Below are positions 26,618-35,450 of a DNA stretch of 64,000 nt, one piece after another. Numbering within the stretch: position 1 is the stretch's first letter; each line of letters begins with the position of its first letter. Under the pieces are notes generated by a model. That model searched no databases. It saw only the letters and a list, made by a program, of their open reading frames with translations, and was not told the origin of the DNA. The position numbers and the translations under genes are program-made. Origin of the DNA: CAIWTU01 sp963815135 (GTDB lineage: Bacteria; Desulfobacterota; Desulfuromonadia; Geobacterales; Geobacteraceae); assembly GCA_963815135.1 (NCBI GenBank), contig CAWFFO010000006.1, positions 434,001 to 498,000 of the forward strand, in the 5' to 3' direction.

Positions 26618-27142
26618 CTACCCTGACGGTGATTTAGTCAACGGAACGGTTTTAACCGGTTTGAAGGCGCCGGCTTTGTAAAAAGCGTCTCCTTCCTTAT
26701 CACGCGAATGGCAACCCGTGCAGTCGGTCGGACCTCCCATTTTGCGGTGACATCCGGTACATGCCTGGTGATAGGCCCCATTAAGTCCCAATTTATCAAC
26801 GTGATAGGCAGTTTTGCTCATTTTTCGCATGGCGGCGGCTGAGAAGGGCCGAGCGGCATGGCACCCCCTACAGGAGACAACCTTTGTTGCTCCGCTGTTC
26901 TTGTGGCATCTGGCGCAATGAGAGTCCTCTTCGCTGGTGCCGGTCGTGTGGTGATGGCACACGGAGCAGTTGCCTGCAATCGTGACATGCTCGGCATGAT
27001 TGAAATCTACTTCATCATAGAGGTGTTTGAGGGAATCCAGCTTAACGGTATTCGGAATTTTATCGGCCAAGAGTCCGGACGCTGAAGTAAACAGCATAAA
27101 CATGGCTATTACGCCGATAAGCATGCTTACAATTTTAGACAT
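26618..27142 (-). CDS. Pentaheme c-type cytochrome
   Basis: The 174-residue protein has an N-terminal hydrophobic segment (signal peptide or anchor) and five CxxCH heme sites at Cys 59, 76, 91, 128 and 141, plus extra His residues for bis-His ligation (FNHAEH, CHHH, AYHVD, GAYHQ). The spacing resembles class III (c3/c7-type) cytochromes. With the FeS and NrfD subunits it forms a module like the Geobacter Cbc4-type (CbcSTU) or the Qrc complexes, which move electrons from menaquinol to periplasmic cytochromes. This gene is intact, unlike the two downstream. Confidence 0.87.
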   Translation of the reverse strand: MSKIVSMLIGVIAMFMLFTSASGLLADKIPNTVKLDSLKHLYDEVDFNHAEHVTIAGNCSVCHHHTTGTSEEDSHCARCHKNSGATKVVSCRGCHAARPFSAAAMRKMSKTAYHVDKLGLNGAYHQACTGCHRKMGGPTDCTGCHSRDKEGDAFYKAGAFKPVKTVPLTKSPSG

Positions 27143-27231
27143 AAGGCATTCTCCTTTGCCAAGAAAGAAACAATCCCGTTAAATATTTGGAGTTCATGCA
27201 AACATATCAAAGTGTTGCGGGAAGCTACTTC

Positions 27232-27402
27232 CTACTCATTTTCAGAGGTGTCGTCAGTTTTGTGGAGATATCGGTAGAAAATAGGGAACCCTACGAAGAA
27301 TGCCACGCAAATAAGGTATTCAAGTCCTTTTATGTATGTATAATAGTCATCAAGCGTGAATAATTCTTTAACTTGACCGATTGAGGTAAATAAATTCTCC
27401 AT
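27232..27402 (-). CDS. Small single-TM protein, 56 aa
   Basis: ATG at 27402 follows GGGGAGATACGAAT, a good ribosome site. The product begins MENLFTSIGQVKELF, has one hydrophobic helix (about 29-44, LICVAFFVGFPIF) and an acidic tail. It lies between two genes of the respiratory module on the same strand and is probably a small accessory subunit, like the tiny membrane subunits of other quinol oxidoreductases; this role is inferred from position only. Confidence 0.65.
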   Translation of the reverse strand: MENLFTSIGQVKELFTLDDYYTYIKGLEYLICVAFFVGFPIFYRYLHKTDDTSENE

Positions 27403-27476
27403 ATTCGTATCTCCCCACTATGGTTTTCAGTGTTGAGGATCGGCATCCGCCGTCACCCCGGGCAGTGATTGGCGAA

Positions 27477-27722
27477 TCAGTCGATAACTTCGGCTTTGTC
27501 CATCCGGGCTTCCTCTCCTTTTTTCGCCAGTCCCTTGATCATTCCGAACAAGACAACAATGGAAGGGATCAACTGGACAACAACGACCAAGGCGCACATT
27601 CCGAGAAAAGCGAGAATCAGAATACCGCTGCTGTAAACCTTGGTAGTTGTGGCTGCAAAGGCACAGGGCACTGTGGCAAGCAAAACCGACAACGTGTTGC
27701 AGAAAACCCTCATCGCTTTCAT
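27477..27722 (-). CDS. Small membrane protein, 81 aa, first gene of the respiratory module
   Basis: ATG at 27722 follows AAAGGGGGATGTC. The product has a signal-like N-terminus ending AFA-A, then a hydrophobic stretch of about 25 residues (GILILAFLGMCALVVVV...LIPSIVVLFGMI) and a charged C-terminus. It heads the minus-strand module (small protein, small protein, cytochrome, FeS, NrfD, small protein). Function is unknown. Confidence 0.65.
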   Translation of the reverse strand: MKAMRVFCNTLSVLLATVPCAFAATTTKVYSSGILILAFLGMCALVVVVQLIPSIVVLFGMIKGLAKKGEEARMDKAEVID

Positions 27723-28290
27723 GACATCCCCCTTTTATTCAATTATTTAAAACCCTTTGTTTCTCTCCAACCGGTTGAGGGAACCTGATGATACCTCAGG
27801 TGTCACAGGTGAACCGATCCTCCACTCGCCTCCTCTCTTCTTCGACATTCACAAGCCCGGGGCCGTGACAAAAGATCATTTCGGATCTAGTTAAACGAAT
27901 ATGGGGATTGTTTCAGTACTTTTGTCCCTGAAATCAAGCGTTAGAGTGGTAATTTTACAATATCTTCCTTATAGTATAATTGTACCTTGACATTTATTAA
28001 ATTAAAGGGGGTATGATCATTTATCGTAAAATAAATATTTCAATATATTTTAGTAAAATTTAATAAGTATGTCACGGTACGGGCGCCAAATAAAAATAAG
28101 GTTAACTGTGTATCAGCCATAATTAATTTTTCAAAAACGATATTTTGTCCCCACATTTCTTAACCCTCCAGTATGTCATTTCAAACGAAATATTATTAAC
28201 TTAGATCCTGTTTTTTAAAGAACTTAAGTTGGTTCCCTTGAACCACTAAAATAATTGATTTGAGATGACATTCAAAAAAGTATGTGCGGA
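27723..28290. other. AT-rich intergenic stretch upstream of the respiratory module
   Basis: No gene was found. A small hairpin (ACCTGA pairing with TCAGGT on the minus strand, about 27785-27805) is the only structure near the module start. No convincing promoter was identified for the module. Confidence 0.4.
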
Positions 28291-28339
28291 TAAAAATTAA
28301 AAGCCGCCATCTCAGTGATCAGCTGAAAAAGCGGCTTTT
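28291..28339 (-). terminator. Intrinsic terminator of the candidate small transcript
   Basis: On the minus strand AAAAGCCGC (from 28339) pairs perfectly with GCGGCTTTT (to 28299), followed by AATTTTTA. Confidence 0.75.
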
Positions 28340-28415
28340 GATGTTCTTCTCTGCTCCAGTGATGCAACACATTGCATCCCTCCGGAATCATTTTAGGCCA
28401 AGATTATTAATTATA
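28291..28415 (-). ncRNA. Candidate small transcript (sRNA or tiny ORF) downstream of phoB
   Basis: A promoter (28449-28422) and an intrinsic terminator bound about 125 nt on the minus strand. The RNA would hold a perfect 7-bp hairpin (GATGCAA, TGTG, TTGCATC) flanked by GGAGG and CTGGAG. A tiny frame also exists: GGAGG, 6 bp, ATG, encoding the 17-residue MCCITGAEKNIKSRFFS, ending inside the terminator loop. Whether the RNA or the peptide matters cannot be decided by eye. Confidence 0.45.
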
Positions 28416-28421
28416 ATTGCA

Positions 28422-28449
28422 AATATATATTTTATAATACATGTGTCAA
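28422..28449 (-). promoter_or_regulatory. Promoter of the candidate small transcript
   Basis: A perfect TTGACA (28449-28444) is followed after 16 bp by TATATT (28427-28422, five of six), in a very AT-rich setting. The predicted start is near 28415. Confidence 0.55.
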
Positions 28450-28919
28450 TGTTTTTAATATAAAATTATATTAATAAGAAGTATGTATCATAAGCTTTGG
28501 GACTTTCTCCGTCTAATACAGTTACTTCACATTTCTTGAAGCTTGCAGCTCCATATGCATAGAGTAGGCGTGCGTCGATGATTTTGCATTTTCTCTTCGT
28601 AACCTTCAAGATACGATGCCGGTTATCTGGGAGTTCTGTTCAATTGGAAATTAAATTTTTGATGAAGTAAAAATGGTCGATATGAAAAGGTTTGCGGATT
28701 AAGGGGAGGGACTTGGGCGGATGAACGGTCAGCACAAGCCGTAAGCTCTTTCTGCTTCATATATCGTTGGTTTTCTGTATGCAAAATTATTACTCATGCT
28801 TCAATGCAATGACGATGCATTCTATGGCTTGCCTGAAAGCCGGCATCCTTCAAGTTGCCTGCATAACCCGGGTTACAAGTATGTATATAATCGGGTTCAC
28901 GGTTTAGCGACAGCTGTTT
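28450..28919. other. Intergenic stretch downstream of phoB, no gene seen
   Basis: The sequence between the phoB stop and the small-transcript promoter holds no convincing reading frame and no clear phoB terminator. Confidence 0.4.
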
Positions 28920-29600
28920 CTAGTGACTTTCCATTTTATAACCGAAACCACGTACGGTTTTTATGAAATCCCCTGCTTGGCCCAGTTTTGTACGCAGTCT
29001 GGTTATGTGGGTGTCAACTGTCCGGGTGTCACCGATATAATTGTAACCCCAGACATTTTTCAATAACACGTCGCGGCTCTGCACACGTCCGAGCCGTTCC
29101 GCAAGATTGATAAGAAGTTTGTATTCGGTTGTCGTCAACACAATTTCCTCGTCTCCGCAGGTCACCATGTGCCGCGAAGTGTCGATGCAGAGCTGGCCGA
29201 CCCTTATTATCTTTTCGGAAGACTTGTCTTGTTCTCCCCGCCGCAGCACCGCCTTGATTCGAAGCATCAGTTCCCTGTTGGAGAAAGGTTTTACCACATA
29301 GTCATCCGCTCCGACTTCAAAACCTACGACCCGGTCGATCTCTTCCCCTTTTGCCGTCAACATTATAATCGGAATTCTGAAAGTTTTCTCATTCTTTTTC
29401 AAGATCTTGCATATCTCGGTACCGTTGAGGCCAGGGAGCATCAAGTCGAGCAGTATAAGGTCTGGAAGGCTGTTGCGTGCGGTTTCAAGCCCGGTTGAGC
29501 CTTCCGTTGCCGTAATGACACGGTATCCCTCTTTTTCCAGGTTGAAGGAAATCAGCTCCACCAAGTCTCTTTCATCCTCGATAACAAGAATTGTTTTCAT
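28920..29600 (-). CDS. phoB: Phosphate-regulon response regulator (OmpR family)
   Basis: A 226-residue two-domain regulator: receiver with acidic pair VIEDERD, phospho-Asp in LILLDLMLPG, Thr in IIMLTAKG and Lys in VVKPFS; then a winged-helix domain with TTTEYKLLINLAE, RDVLLKNVWG and the recognition-wing region RTVDTHITRLRTKLG. It is the probable partner of PhoR and binder of the Pho boxes here, including one upstream of itself, which implies autoregulation. It is separated from phoR by the respiratory module. Confidence 0.92.
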   Translation of the reverse strand: MKTILVIEDERDLVELISFNLEKEGYRVITATEGSTGLETARNSLPDLILLDLMLPGLNGTEICKILKKNEKTFRIPIIMLTAKGEEIDRVVGFEVGADDYVVKPFSNRELMLRIKAVLRRGEQDKSSEKIIRVGQLCIDTSRHMVTCGDEEIVLTTTEYKLLINLAERLGRVQSRDVLLKNVWGYNYIGDTRTVDTHITRLRTKLGQAGDFIKTVRGFGYKMESH

Positions 29601-29653
29601 TGTTAAGCCCCCCTCTTGATGCGGGAAATATTAGTCTCTCAATATTGCGAATA

Positions 29654-29671
29654 TGTTACAACCATGTAAAA
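29654..29671 (-). promoter_or_regulatory. Pho box upstream of phoB
   Basis: On the minus strand, TTTTACA, 4 bp (TGGT), TGTAACA. The 4-bp spacer and second half are identical to the pstS box. A weak -10 (TATTGA) lies 9 bp downstream. Confidence 0.75.
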
Positions 29672-30022
29672 ACATAAACAGACAGTTCCGAAGCATTCCA
29701 CAATATCTGTGGAAACTTTTGTGGAAATAATGTTTATTGTTGCAGAAGGGTTAAGAAACTCATGGATAATAGCAGATTGCCTAAGATTTGGGCAGCTAAA
29801 ATGTCGTCCAGTTTCTAAAATCCACATGTAAGTGTGAGATGGAATAATTCAGTTTTTGATTTCAGTTTGATCAGAATGTAAAACTCTGAATGTAAATAAT
29901 AATACCCTGTTATAAATTCTTGACTTGTCGACAATGCTGTGATAATTCATAAAATCCTTTGAAATCAACAAGTTAAAATAGATATAATTATTTTGTATTT
30001 TTAATATTTTTCGGGGGGCTGT
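29672..30022. other. Divergent intergenic region between phoB and the acyl-CoA ligase
   Basis: A palindrome TTGTCGACAA overlaps a TTGACT at about 29921, with TAATTC 17 bp further on; this may be a repressible promoter of the ligase gene. No gene was found. Confidence 0.35.
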
Positions 30023-31681
30023 ATGACTGCAAAACTGGATTTTACGGTTGGAGGCTTGCTTGATCATATGGCCGAACGATTCCCCTCCAACGAGGCGCTT
30101 GTCTATGCCGATCGTGGTCTGCGTTATACCTATAGTGAGCTGAACGAGGTGTGCAGGCAGGCGGCAAAAGGTTTGCTGCGAATTGGGGTAAAAAAAGGCG
30201 ACCATATTTCCATCTGGGCCACCAATGTTCCCGAGTGGGTTATTCTGCAGTTTGCCTCTGCTAAAATCGGGGCTGTCCTCGTTACCATCAATACAAGTTA
30301 CAAATCGTCGGAACTGGAATATATTCTCCATCAGTCGGATTCAAACGCACTGTTCCTTGTGCAGGGTTTCAAGGATACAGATTATCCGGAAACCCTGTAT
30401 ACGGTGGTCCCCGAGTTGAAAAACTCTGTTCCCGGGGAACTGGTGAGCGAACGGTTGCCATTTCTCAGGAAAGTTGTTTATATCGGATCCGGGACACCGG
30501 ATGGAATGATCAATTTCTCCGGAATTCTGGAAATGGGTAAGGATTTCCCCGATACCGAACTGTATGAGATTGAGAAGGGGTTGTCCCCATATGAGGTAAT
30601 AAACATGCAATACACTTCGGGCACCACCGGGTTCCCGAAAGGTGTCATGCTTACCCATTTCAATGTAATAAACAACGGATTCAATATCGGCGAATGCATG
30701 AACTTCACCGAGAAAGACCGTCTTTGCATCCCAGTTCCCTTTTTCCACTGTTTCGGTTGCGTCCTGGGTGTCATGGCATGTGTCACGCATGGGACCACCA
30801 TGGTGCCGGTTGAAACCTTTGACCCACTGACAGTGTTGCGGACGCTCGAAAAGGAACGATGTACCGCGGTCCATGGCGTCCCTACAATGTTCATAGCCGA
30901 GCTGGAACACCCCCAATTCGAAGAATTCGATTTTTCCAGTCTGCGGACCGGCATAATGGCCGGATCGCCATGTCCCGTTGAAGTCATGAGACGGGTTGTC
31001 AGGGAAATGAACTTGTCGGAAATCACCATCGCTTACGGTCAGACGGAGTCTTCACCGGTCATCACCCAGACGCGTACCGGGGACCCGCTTGAGTTGCGGG
31101 TAAGCACCGTCGGCAGGTCGCTTCCCGATGTGGAAGTCAAAATAATAGACATAGAGACCGGGCTGAGCCTTCCACCGGGGAAGCAGGGTGAATTGTGCAC
31201 ACGCGGCTATCTTGTCATGAAGGGTTATTACAAGATGCCCGAGGAAACGGCAAGGGTCATTGACCGGGATGGCTGGCTCCACACCGGTGATCTGGCGGTT
31301 ATGGATGAAAACGGTTACTGCAAGATAACGGGTCGCATTAAAAACATGATAATACGCGGTGGTGAAAATATATATCCCCGTGAAATCGAGGAATTTCTCT
31401 ATACCCATCCGAATATTTCCGATATCCAGGTCTACGGAGTGCCCGATCGCAAATACGGTGAACAGGTCATGGCGGCAGTTAAGCTGAAACCTGGAATCGA
31501 AATGACCGAGGAAGAGGTGAGGGAGTTCTGTCACGGCAGGATCGCCAACTACAAAGTCCCTAAATATGTGAAGTTTGTCGATTCCTTTCCGATGACCGCT
31601 TCCGGAAAAATTCAGAAATTCAAGTTGCGGGAAATGGCAATCCGGGAGCTTCAGCTGGAAGACGCCGCTGAGATGGCGTAG
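30023..31681 (+). CDS. AMP-binding fatty acyl-CoA synthetase
   Basis: A 552-residue ANL-superfamily ligase: P-loop YTSGTTGFPKG near 196, A5-type YGQTESSPV, the GWLHTGDLAV motif, hinge GRIKNMIIRGGENIYP, and the C-terminal catalytic Lys in TASGKIQKFKL. It activates a carboxylic acid (probably medium- or long-chain fatty acid) via an acyl-AMP to an acyl-CoA. It resembles FadD/YngI-type enzymes rather than acetyl-CoA synthetase. GGGGGG precedes the ATG. Confidence 0.92.
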   Translation: MTAKLDFTVGGLLDHMAERFPSNEALVYADRGLRYTYSELNEVCRQAAKGLLRIGVKKGDHISIWATNVPEWVILQFASAKIGAVLVTINTSYKSSELEYILHQSDSNALFLVQGFKDTDYPETLYTVVPELKNSVPGELVSERLPFLRKVVYIGSGTPDGMINFSGILEMGKDFPDTELYEIEKGLSPYEVINMQYTSGTTGFPKGVMLTHFNVINNGFNIGECMNFTEKDRLCIPVPFFHCFGCVLGVMACVTHGTTMVPVETFDPLTVLRTLEKERCTAVHGVPTMFIAELEHPQFEEFDFSSLRTGIMAGSPCPVEVMRRVVREMNLSEITIAYGQTESSPVITQTRTGDPLELRVSTVGRSLPDVEVKIIDIETGLSLPPGKQGELCTRGYLVMKGYYKMPEETARVIDRDGWLHTGDLAVMDENGYCKITGRIKNMIIRGGENIYPREIEEFLYTHPNISDIQVYGVPDRKYGEQVMAAVKLKPGIEMTEEEVREFCHGRIANYKVPKYVKFVDSFPMTASGKIQKFKLREMAIRELQLEDAAEMA

Positions 31682-31938
31682 AAGCAAGGCAAAAGGACCA
31701 TAGAAAACATAAAAGCAGTCTCTCGCCAAGCCGCCAACAACGCCAAGTAAAACCAAACTGCTGTCAAAAATCATGTCATTTATCTACATTGGAGATATTC
31801 TTTAAGTTTTGAGGTATTCAGTTATTCCATTGCGTTATTTGTGCCTGACTTGATCATGTGCTGATTTCAGGTTATTTTTTGTTGTTTTTTCTGTTCCGAA
31901 TCCTGACTCCTGAATTCTTGATAACGAGGAGGAGTAGA

Positions 31939-33129
31939 ATGCGTCTGACACCTGCAAACGAACTAGTTGCAAGATTCGACAGACTTCGTGGCGTAATGGC
32001 TGCCGAAGGACTGGATGCGGTCATTCTCCTGCAGAATGCAGATCTGTTTTATTTTACCGGGACGATCCAGTCGGGAAACCTTTACGTCCCGGTCGAAGGT
32101 GAACCGGTTTACATGGTCCGCAGGGATTTGCGGCGGGCAGTGCAGGAGTCTGCCCTGAAAGAAATCATTCCTTTTGCCTCAATGAGGGAAATTCCGGAGA
32201 TCCTTTCCCGATATGGATATCGCCGGCCGAAACGGATCGGCATGGAACTTGATGTATTGCCGGCTGCGTTTTTGGAAAAATACCGCAGGGTTTTCCCTGA
32301 TGCCGATTTCCGTGATGCAACACCTCTGGTGCGCAGGGTGAGAATGATAAAGTCAGCTTATGAAATAGAAATCATGCGTGATGCGGCACGGCAGGTGGAT
32401 ACAGTTTACAGGAAGGCTTGCGAAGTTGTCCGGGAAGGGCTGAGCGAGATTGAGCTCGCCGCTGAACTGGAATATACAGCTCGCCTGGAAGGGCATCCGG
32501 GACTGATCAGAATGCGGGCCTTCAACGGAGAAATGATGTTCGGCCATACCCTCTCAGGCACTGATGGGGCCATTCCCGCCTACACCGATACTCCGCTTGG
32601 AGGGCTGGGGTTGAGTCCATCGTTCGGTCAGGGTGCCGGCCGCAGGCTGATAGGCCGCCATGAGCCGGTCATTATCGACTTTGCCGGCAGTGTTGATGGT
32701 TACCTGGTAGACCAGACCAGGGTTTTTGCGGTTGGAGGTCTTTCCCGCGAACTTCTCGCGGCCTATGACGATATGCTGGCAATACAGGAAAGGATGGCGG
32801 AGTTGATGGAACCGGGTGCGATATGGGGTGATATTTACGATGCCTGTCTGGATCTCGCGGTAAAATTGGGTTACCGTGACCACTTCATGGGCTTCAAGGG
32901 GACGCAGGTTTCCTTCATCGGCCATGGAATCGGGGTCGAGATAGATGAATATCCCTTCCTTGCCGCTGGTTTCAGCGGGATGGTCATGGAACCGGGTATG
33001 GTATTCGCCTTCGAGCCTAAAGCCGTATTCCCCGATGTGGGTGCGGTAGGTATTGAAAATACTTTTTTACTTTCGGATAAAGGCCTGGAACGCCTGACCT
33101 TTTCCAGCCAGGAACTGGTCATTGTCTAG
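31939..33129 (+). CDS. M24 family metallopeptidase (Xaa-Pro aminopeptidase-like)
   Basis: I chose ATG at 31939 because GAGGAGGAG lies upstream; the frame is open from 31858. The 396-residue protein has a creatinase-type N-terminal domain and a pita-bread C-terminal domain. The metal ligands are present: Asp in IIDFAGS, Asp in LVDQTRVF, His in IGHGIGVEIDE, Glu in FAFEPK and Glu in GIENTF. It likely cleaves X-Pro peptides. It lies between the ligase and citrate synthase genes on the same strand. Confidence 0.9.
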   Translation: MRLTPANELVARFDRLRGVMAAEGLDAVILLQNADLFYFTGTIQSGNLYVPVEGEPVYMVRRDLRRAVQESALKEIIPFASMREIPEILSRYGYRRPKRIGMELDVLPAAFLEKYRRVFPDADFRDATPLVRRVRMIKSAYEIEIMRDAARQVDTVYRKACEVVREGLSEIELAAELEYTARLEGHPGLIRMRAFNGEMMFGHTLSGTDGAIPAYTDTPLGGLGLSPSFGQGAGRRLIGRHEPVIIDFAGSVDGYLVDQTRVFAVGGLSRELLAAYDDMLAIQERMAELMEPGAIWGDIYDACLDLAVKLGYRDHFMGFKGTQVSFIGHGIGVEIDEYPFLAAGFSGMVMEPGMVFAFEPKAVFPDVGAVGIENTFLLSDKGLERLTFSSQELVIV

Positions 33130-33173
33130 CTTGATATGTTTTAACGTTTTTCATTGATAAGGAGAACTTCCGT

Positions 33174-34532
33174 ATGAAGTCATTGAAGGAAAAGCTGTTT
33201 GAAAAGATCCAGGGCCATCGCGGCAGAACTGTAAAATTGCTGAAGGATTCAAAGGATGTGGTTATTGATCAGGTTACCATCGGCCAGTGTATCGGCGGAA
33301 TGCGCAACATAAAGTGCCTGGTTACCGATATTTCCTACCTTGATCCCCTGAAAGGCATCCGTTTCAGAGGGAAGACTATTGAAGAGACATTCGCCGACCT
33401 GCCTCATGTGCCTGGGTGTGAATACCCTTATGTGGAAGGTTTCTGGTATTTTCTCCTTACCGGTGAGGTTCCTTCCATGGTACAGACGCTTTCCGTGGTC
33501 GAGGATTTCAGTTCGCGCTCTCAGGTCCCGCAATATGTATTTGAAATCCTGCGGGCCATGCCCCGCGATACGCATCCCATGACAATGCTGTCTGCTGCTA
33601 TCCTGTCGATGCAGCGGGAGTCGATCTTCGCCAGAAAATACAGCGAAGGGATGTCTAAATACGATTACTGGAATCCCATGTATGAGGACTGCACGAATAT
33701 CATTGCGCGTTTGCCGGCCATTGCGGCATATATCTACCGCATGAAATACCGGTCCGATACGATAATCGCTCCCGGAAAGTATCTGGACATGGGTGCCAAT
33801 TTTGCTCACATGATGGGTATTCCCAGGCCCTATGACGATGCCGCACGAATGACCTTCATTCTTCACTCTGATCATGAGTCGGGGAATGTTTCCTCCCATG
33901 CGACACATCTCACCGCTTCGGCGCTATCCGATGCATATTACAGCCTGTCGAGCGGACTGAACGGACTGGCCGGGCCTTTGCACGGTCTGGCGAACCAGGA
34001 GGTTCTGCGTTGGATACAGAACGTGCTGCATGACCTTGGTGGCAAGGTACCTTCCGAGGAAGACCTGAAGGCCTTCCTATGGGAGACTCTGAAAAGCGGA
34101 AGGGTTATCCCGGGGTACGGCCATGCCATTCTCCGCAAGACTGATCCCCGCTTTACTGCGCTCATGAAATTCTGCGAACGCCATCTGCCGGATTATGAAC
34201 TCTTTAAAATTGTGAAAATGATCTACAATGTAGCCCCGGATATACTGATGGAGCATGGTAAGGCTAAAAATCCCTGGCCAAATCTTGATGCGCAGTCCGG
34301 TGTGGTTCATTGGTATTACGGCATAACAGAGTATGATTATTATACGGTTCTGTTCGGAGTAGGCCGCGCGATGGGTGTGCTGGCGAATATAATCTGGGAC
34401 CGGGCCCTGGGGTATCCCCTGGAGCGTCCCAAATCGGTTACCACGGACATGTTGGAACAACTGGCCGCAAAAGCAACTGTCGGTTCTGAAACCAATCAGG
34501 ACTCGGCGAAGACTTCCGCGCTGAATATGTAG
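33174..34532 (+). CDS. gltA: Citrate synthase, eukaryote-like type
   Basis: A 452-residue enzyme of the long type related to mitochondrial citrate synthase, a known Geobacteraceae trait. Catalytic and binding residues are visible: His in ILHSDHESGN, the GPLHGLANQE loop with the second His, Asp in NLDAQSGVV, and PGYGHA. It condenses acetyl-CoA with oxaloacetate as the entry to the TCA cycle. AAGGAGAA precedes the ATG. The last 37 bp overlap the convergent AMMECR1 gene. Confidence 0.95.
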   Translation: MKSLKEKLFEKIQGHRGRTVKLLKDSKDVVIDQVTIGQCIGGMRNIKCLVTDISYLDPLKGIRFRGKTIEETFADLPHVPGCEYPYVEGFWYFLLTGEVPSMVQTLSVVEDFSSRSQVPQYVFEILRAMPRDTHPMTMLSAAILSMQRESIFARKYSEGMSKYDYWNPMYEDCTNIIARLPAIAAYIYRMKYRSDTIIAPGKYLDMGANFAHMMGIPRPYDDAARMTFILHSDHESGNVSSHATHLTASALSDAYYSLSSGLNGLAGPLHGLANQEVLRWIQNVLHDLGGKVPSEEDLKAFLWETLKSGRVIPGYGHAILRKTDPRFTALMKFCERHLPDYELFKIVKMIYNVAPDILMEHGKAKNPWPNLDAQSGVVHWYYGITEYDYYTVLFGVGRAMGVLANIIWDRALGYPLERPKSVTTDMLEQLAAKATVGSETNQDSAKTSALNM

Positions 34533-35044
34533 ATTTCAGCTTCATCCTTCCAGTCATCCTTTCCCAGACCGGCTTTAATACAGGTCTGGGAAAGGAATGT
34601 GTTCCTGTCCCACCCGTACTCGACGGCAACCTGGGGAAGAAGCACGCCGCGATAGAAATTTTTTTCAATATAAAGTCCATGCTTTCCGATCTCAATATCG
34701 TCAACAGATTCAATCTTTTCCAGAGGTGACAGAACGGATATTTCCAGTTTGAAATTTCCAAGGTCTTCGCTTCTCATAGGATAGAATCGTGGGTCGCGCG
34801 TCGCCGCCGCTATGGCCATTTCACTGACGAGCAAGTGAAGCGGTTTGCCCGATGTGAACTGGCCCAGGCAACCACGCAGATTATCTTCACTTTTTATGGT
34901 AACAAAGCAGCCCACGCATTTGAGCAGGTTTTCTTCTTTTACATCGAAACCCTGAACCTGTTCTCCTTTTATATTACTGATGATCGATTCTCGTGCAATT
35001 GCCAGCAGTTTTTCTTTTTCCTCGTTTGAAAGCTTGCCGTTCAC
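34496..35044 (-). CDS. AMMECR1 domain protein
   Basis: The 182-residue protein matches the AMMECR1 family: the signature LRGCLGQF (family motif LRGCIG), SEMAIAAATRDPRF, and LEISVLSPLEKI. Bacterial members (AmmeMemoRadiSam protein A) often accompany a MEMO protein and a radical SAM enzyme, which are not in this window. Function is unknown. The 3' end overlaps the citrate synthase coding sequence in antisense. Confidence 0.9.
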   Translation of the reverse strand: MNGKLSNEEKEKLLAIARESIISNIKGEQVQGFDVKEENLLKCVGCFVTIKSEDNLRGCLGQFTSGKPLHLLVSEMAIAAATRDPRFYPMRSEDLGNFKLEISVLSPLEKIESVDDIEIGKHGLYIEKNFYRGVLLPQVAVEYGWDRNTFLSQTCIKAGLGKDDWKDEAEIYIFSAEVFAES

Positions 35045-35343
35045 ACTGCCTCCTGTTTGATTAATTGATTGATTTAATTGTAAACACCTTTGTTTTGGAG
35101 TTGATTGTGAATAGTGATTACTTTATCTGCAGATAGTGACAGTGTCCGGATAACGTTGATCTTGAAGAACAATCCACTATTTCATACCTGATGCTGGGAA
35201 TAAGGTCAATAATAAACATATTAACGGAAAAAATTGTTTTTTTATTATTTTAAGATACTGTAATAATTAATTTATCTCCATATCTGCAATGTCCATGGTG
35301 TATTCTGTATACCAAAGAGTAATTAAAAAGGGGGAAAAAAATC
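35045..35343. other. AT-rich intergenic region
   Basis: Nothing coding was found before the strong promoter at 35344. Confidence 0.4.
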
Positions 35344-35371
35344 TTGACATTTCATTTAAAGCTAGTATATT
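35344..35371 (+). promoter_or_regulatory. Strong promoter of the small lipoprotein gene
   Basis: A perfect TTGACA is followed after 16 bp by TATATT (five of six). The transcript would start near 35378, about 70 nt before the ATG at 35451. Confidence 0.65.
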
Positions 35372-35450
35372 CGCCATTTGTTTGCTGGAAAAAAAACCAC
35401 GCGCTCTGCGCGGAATTGGTATTCAAAAAAGAAAAGAGGTGATAACGTCA

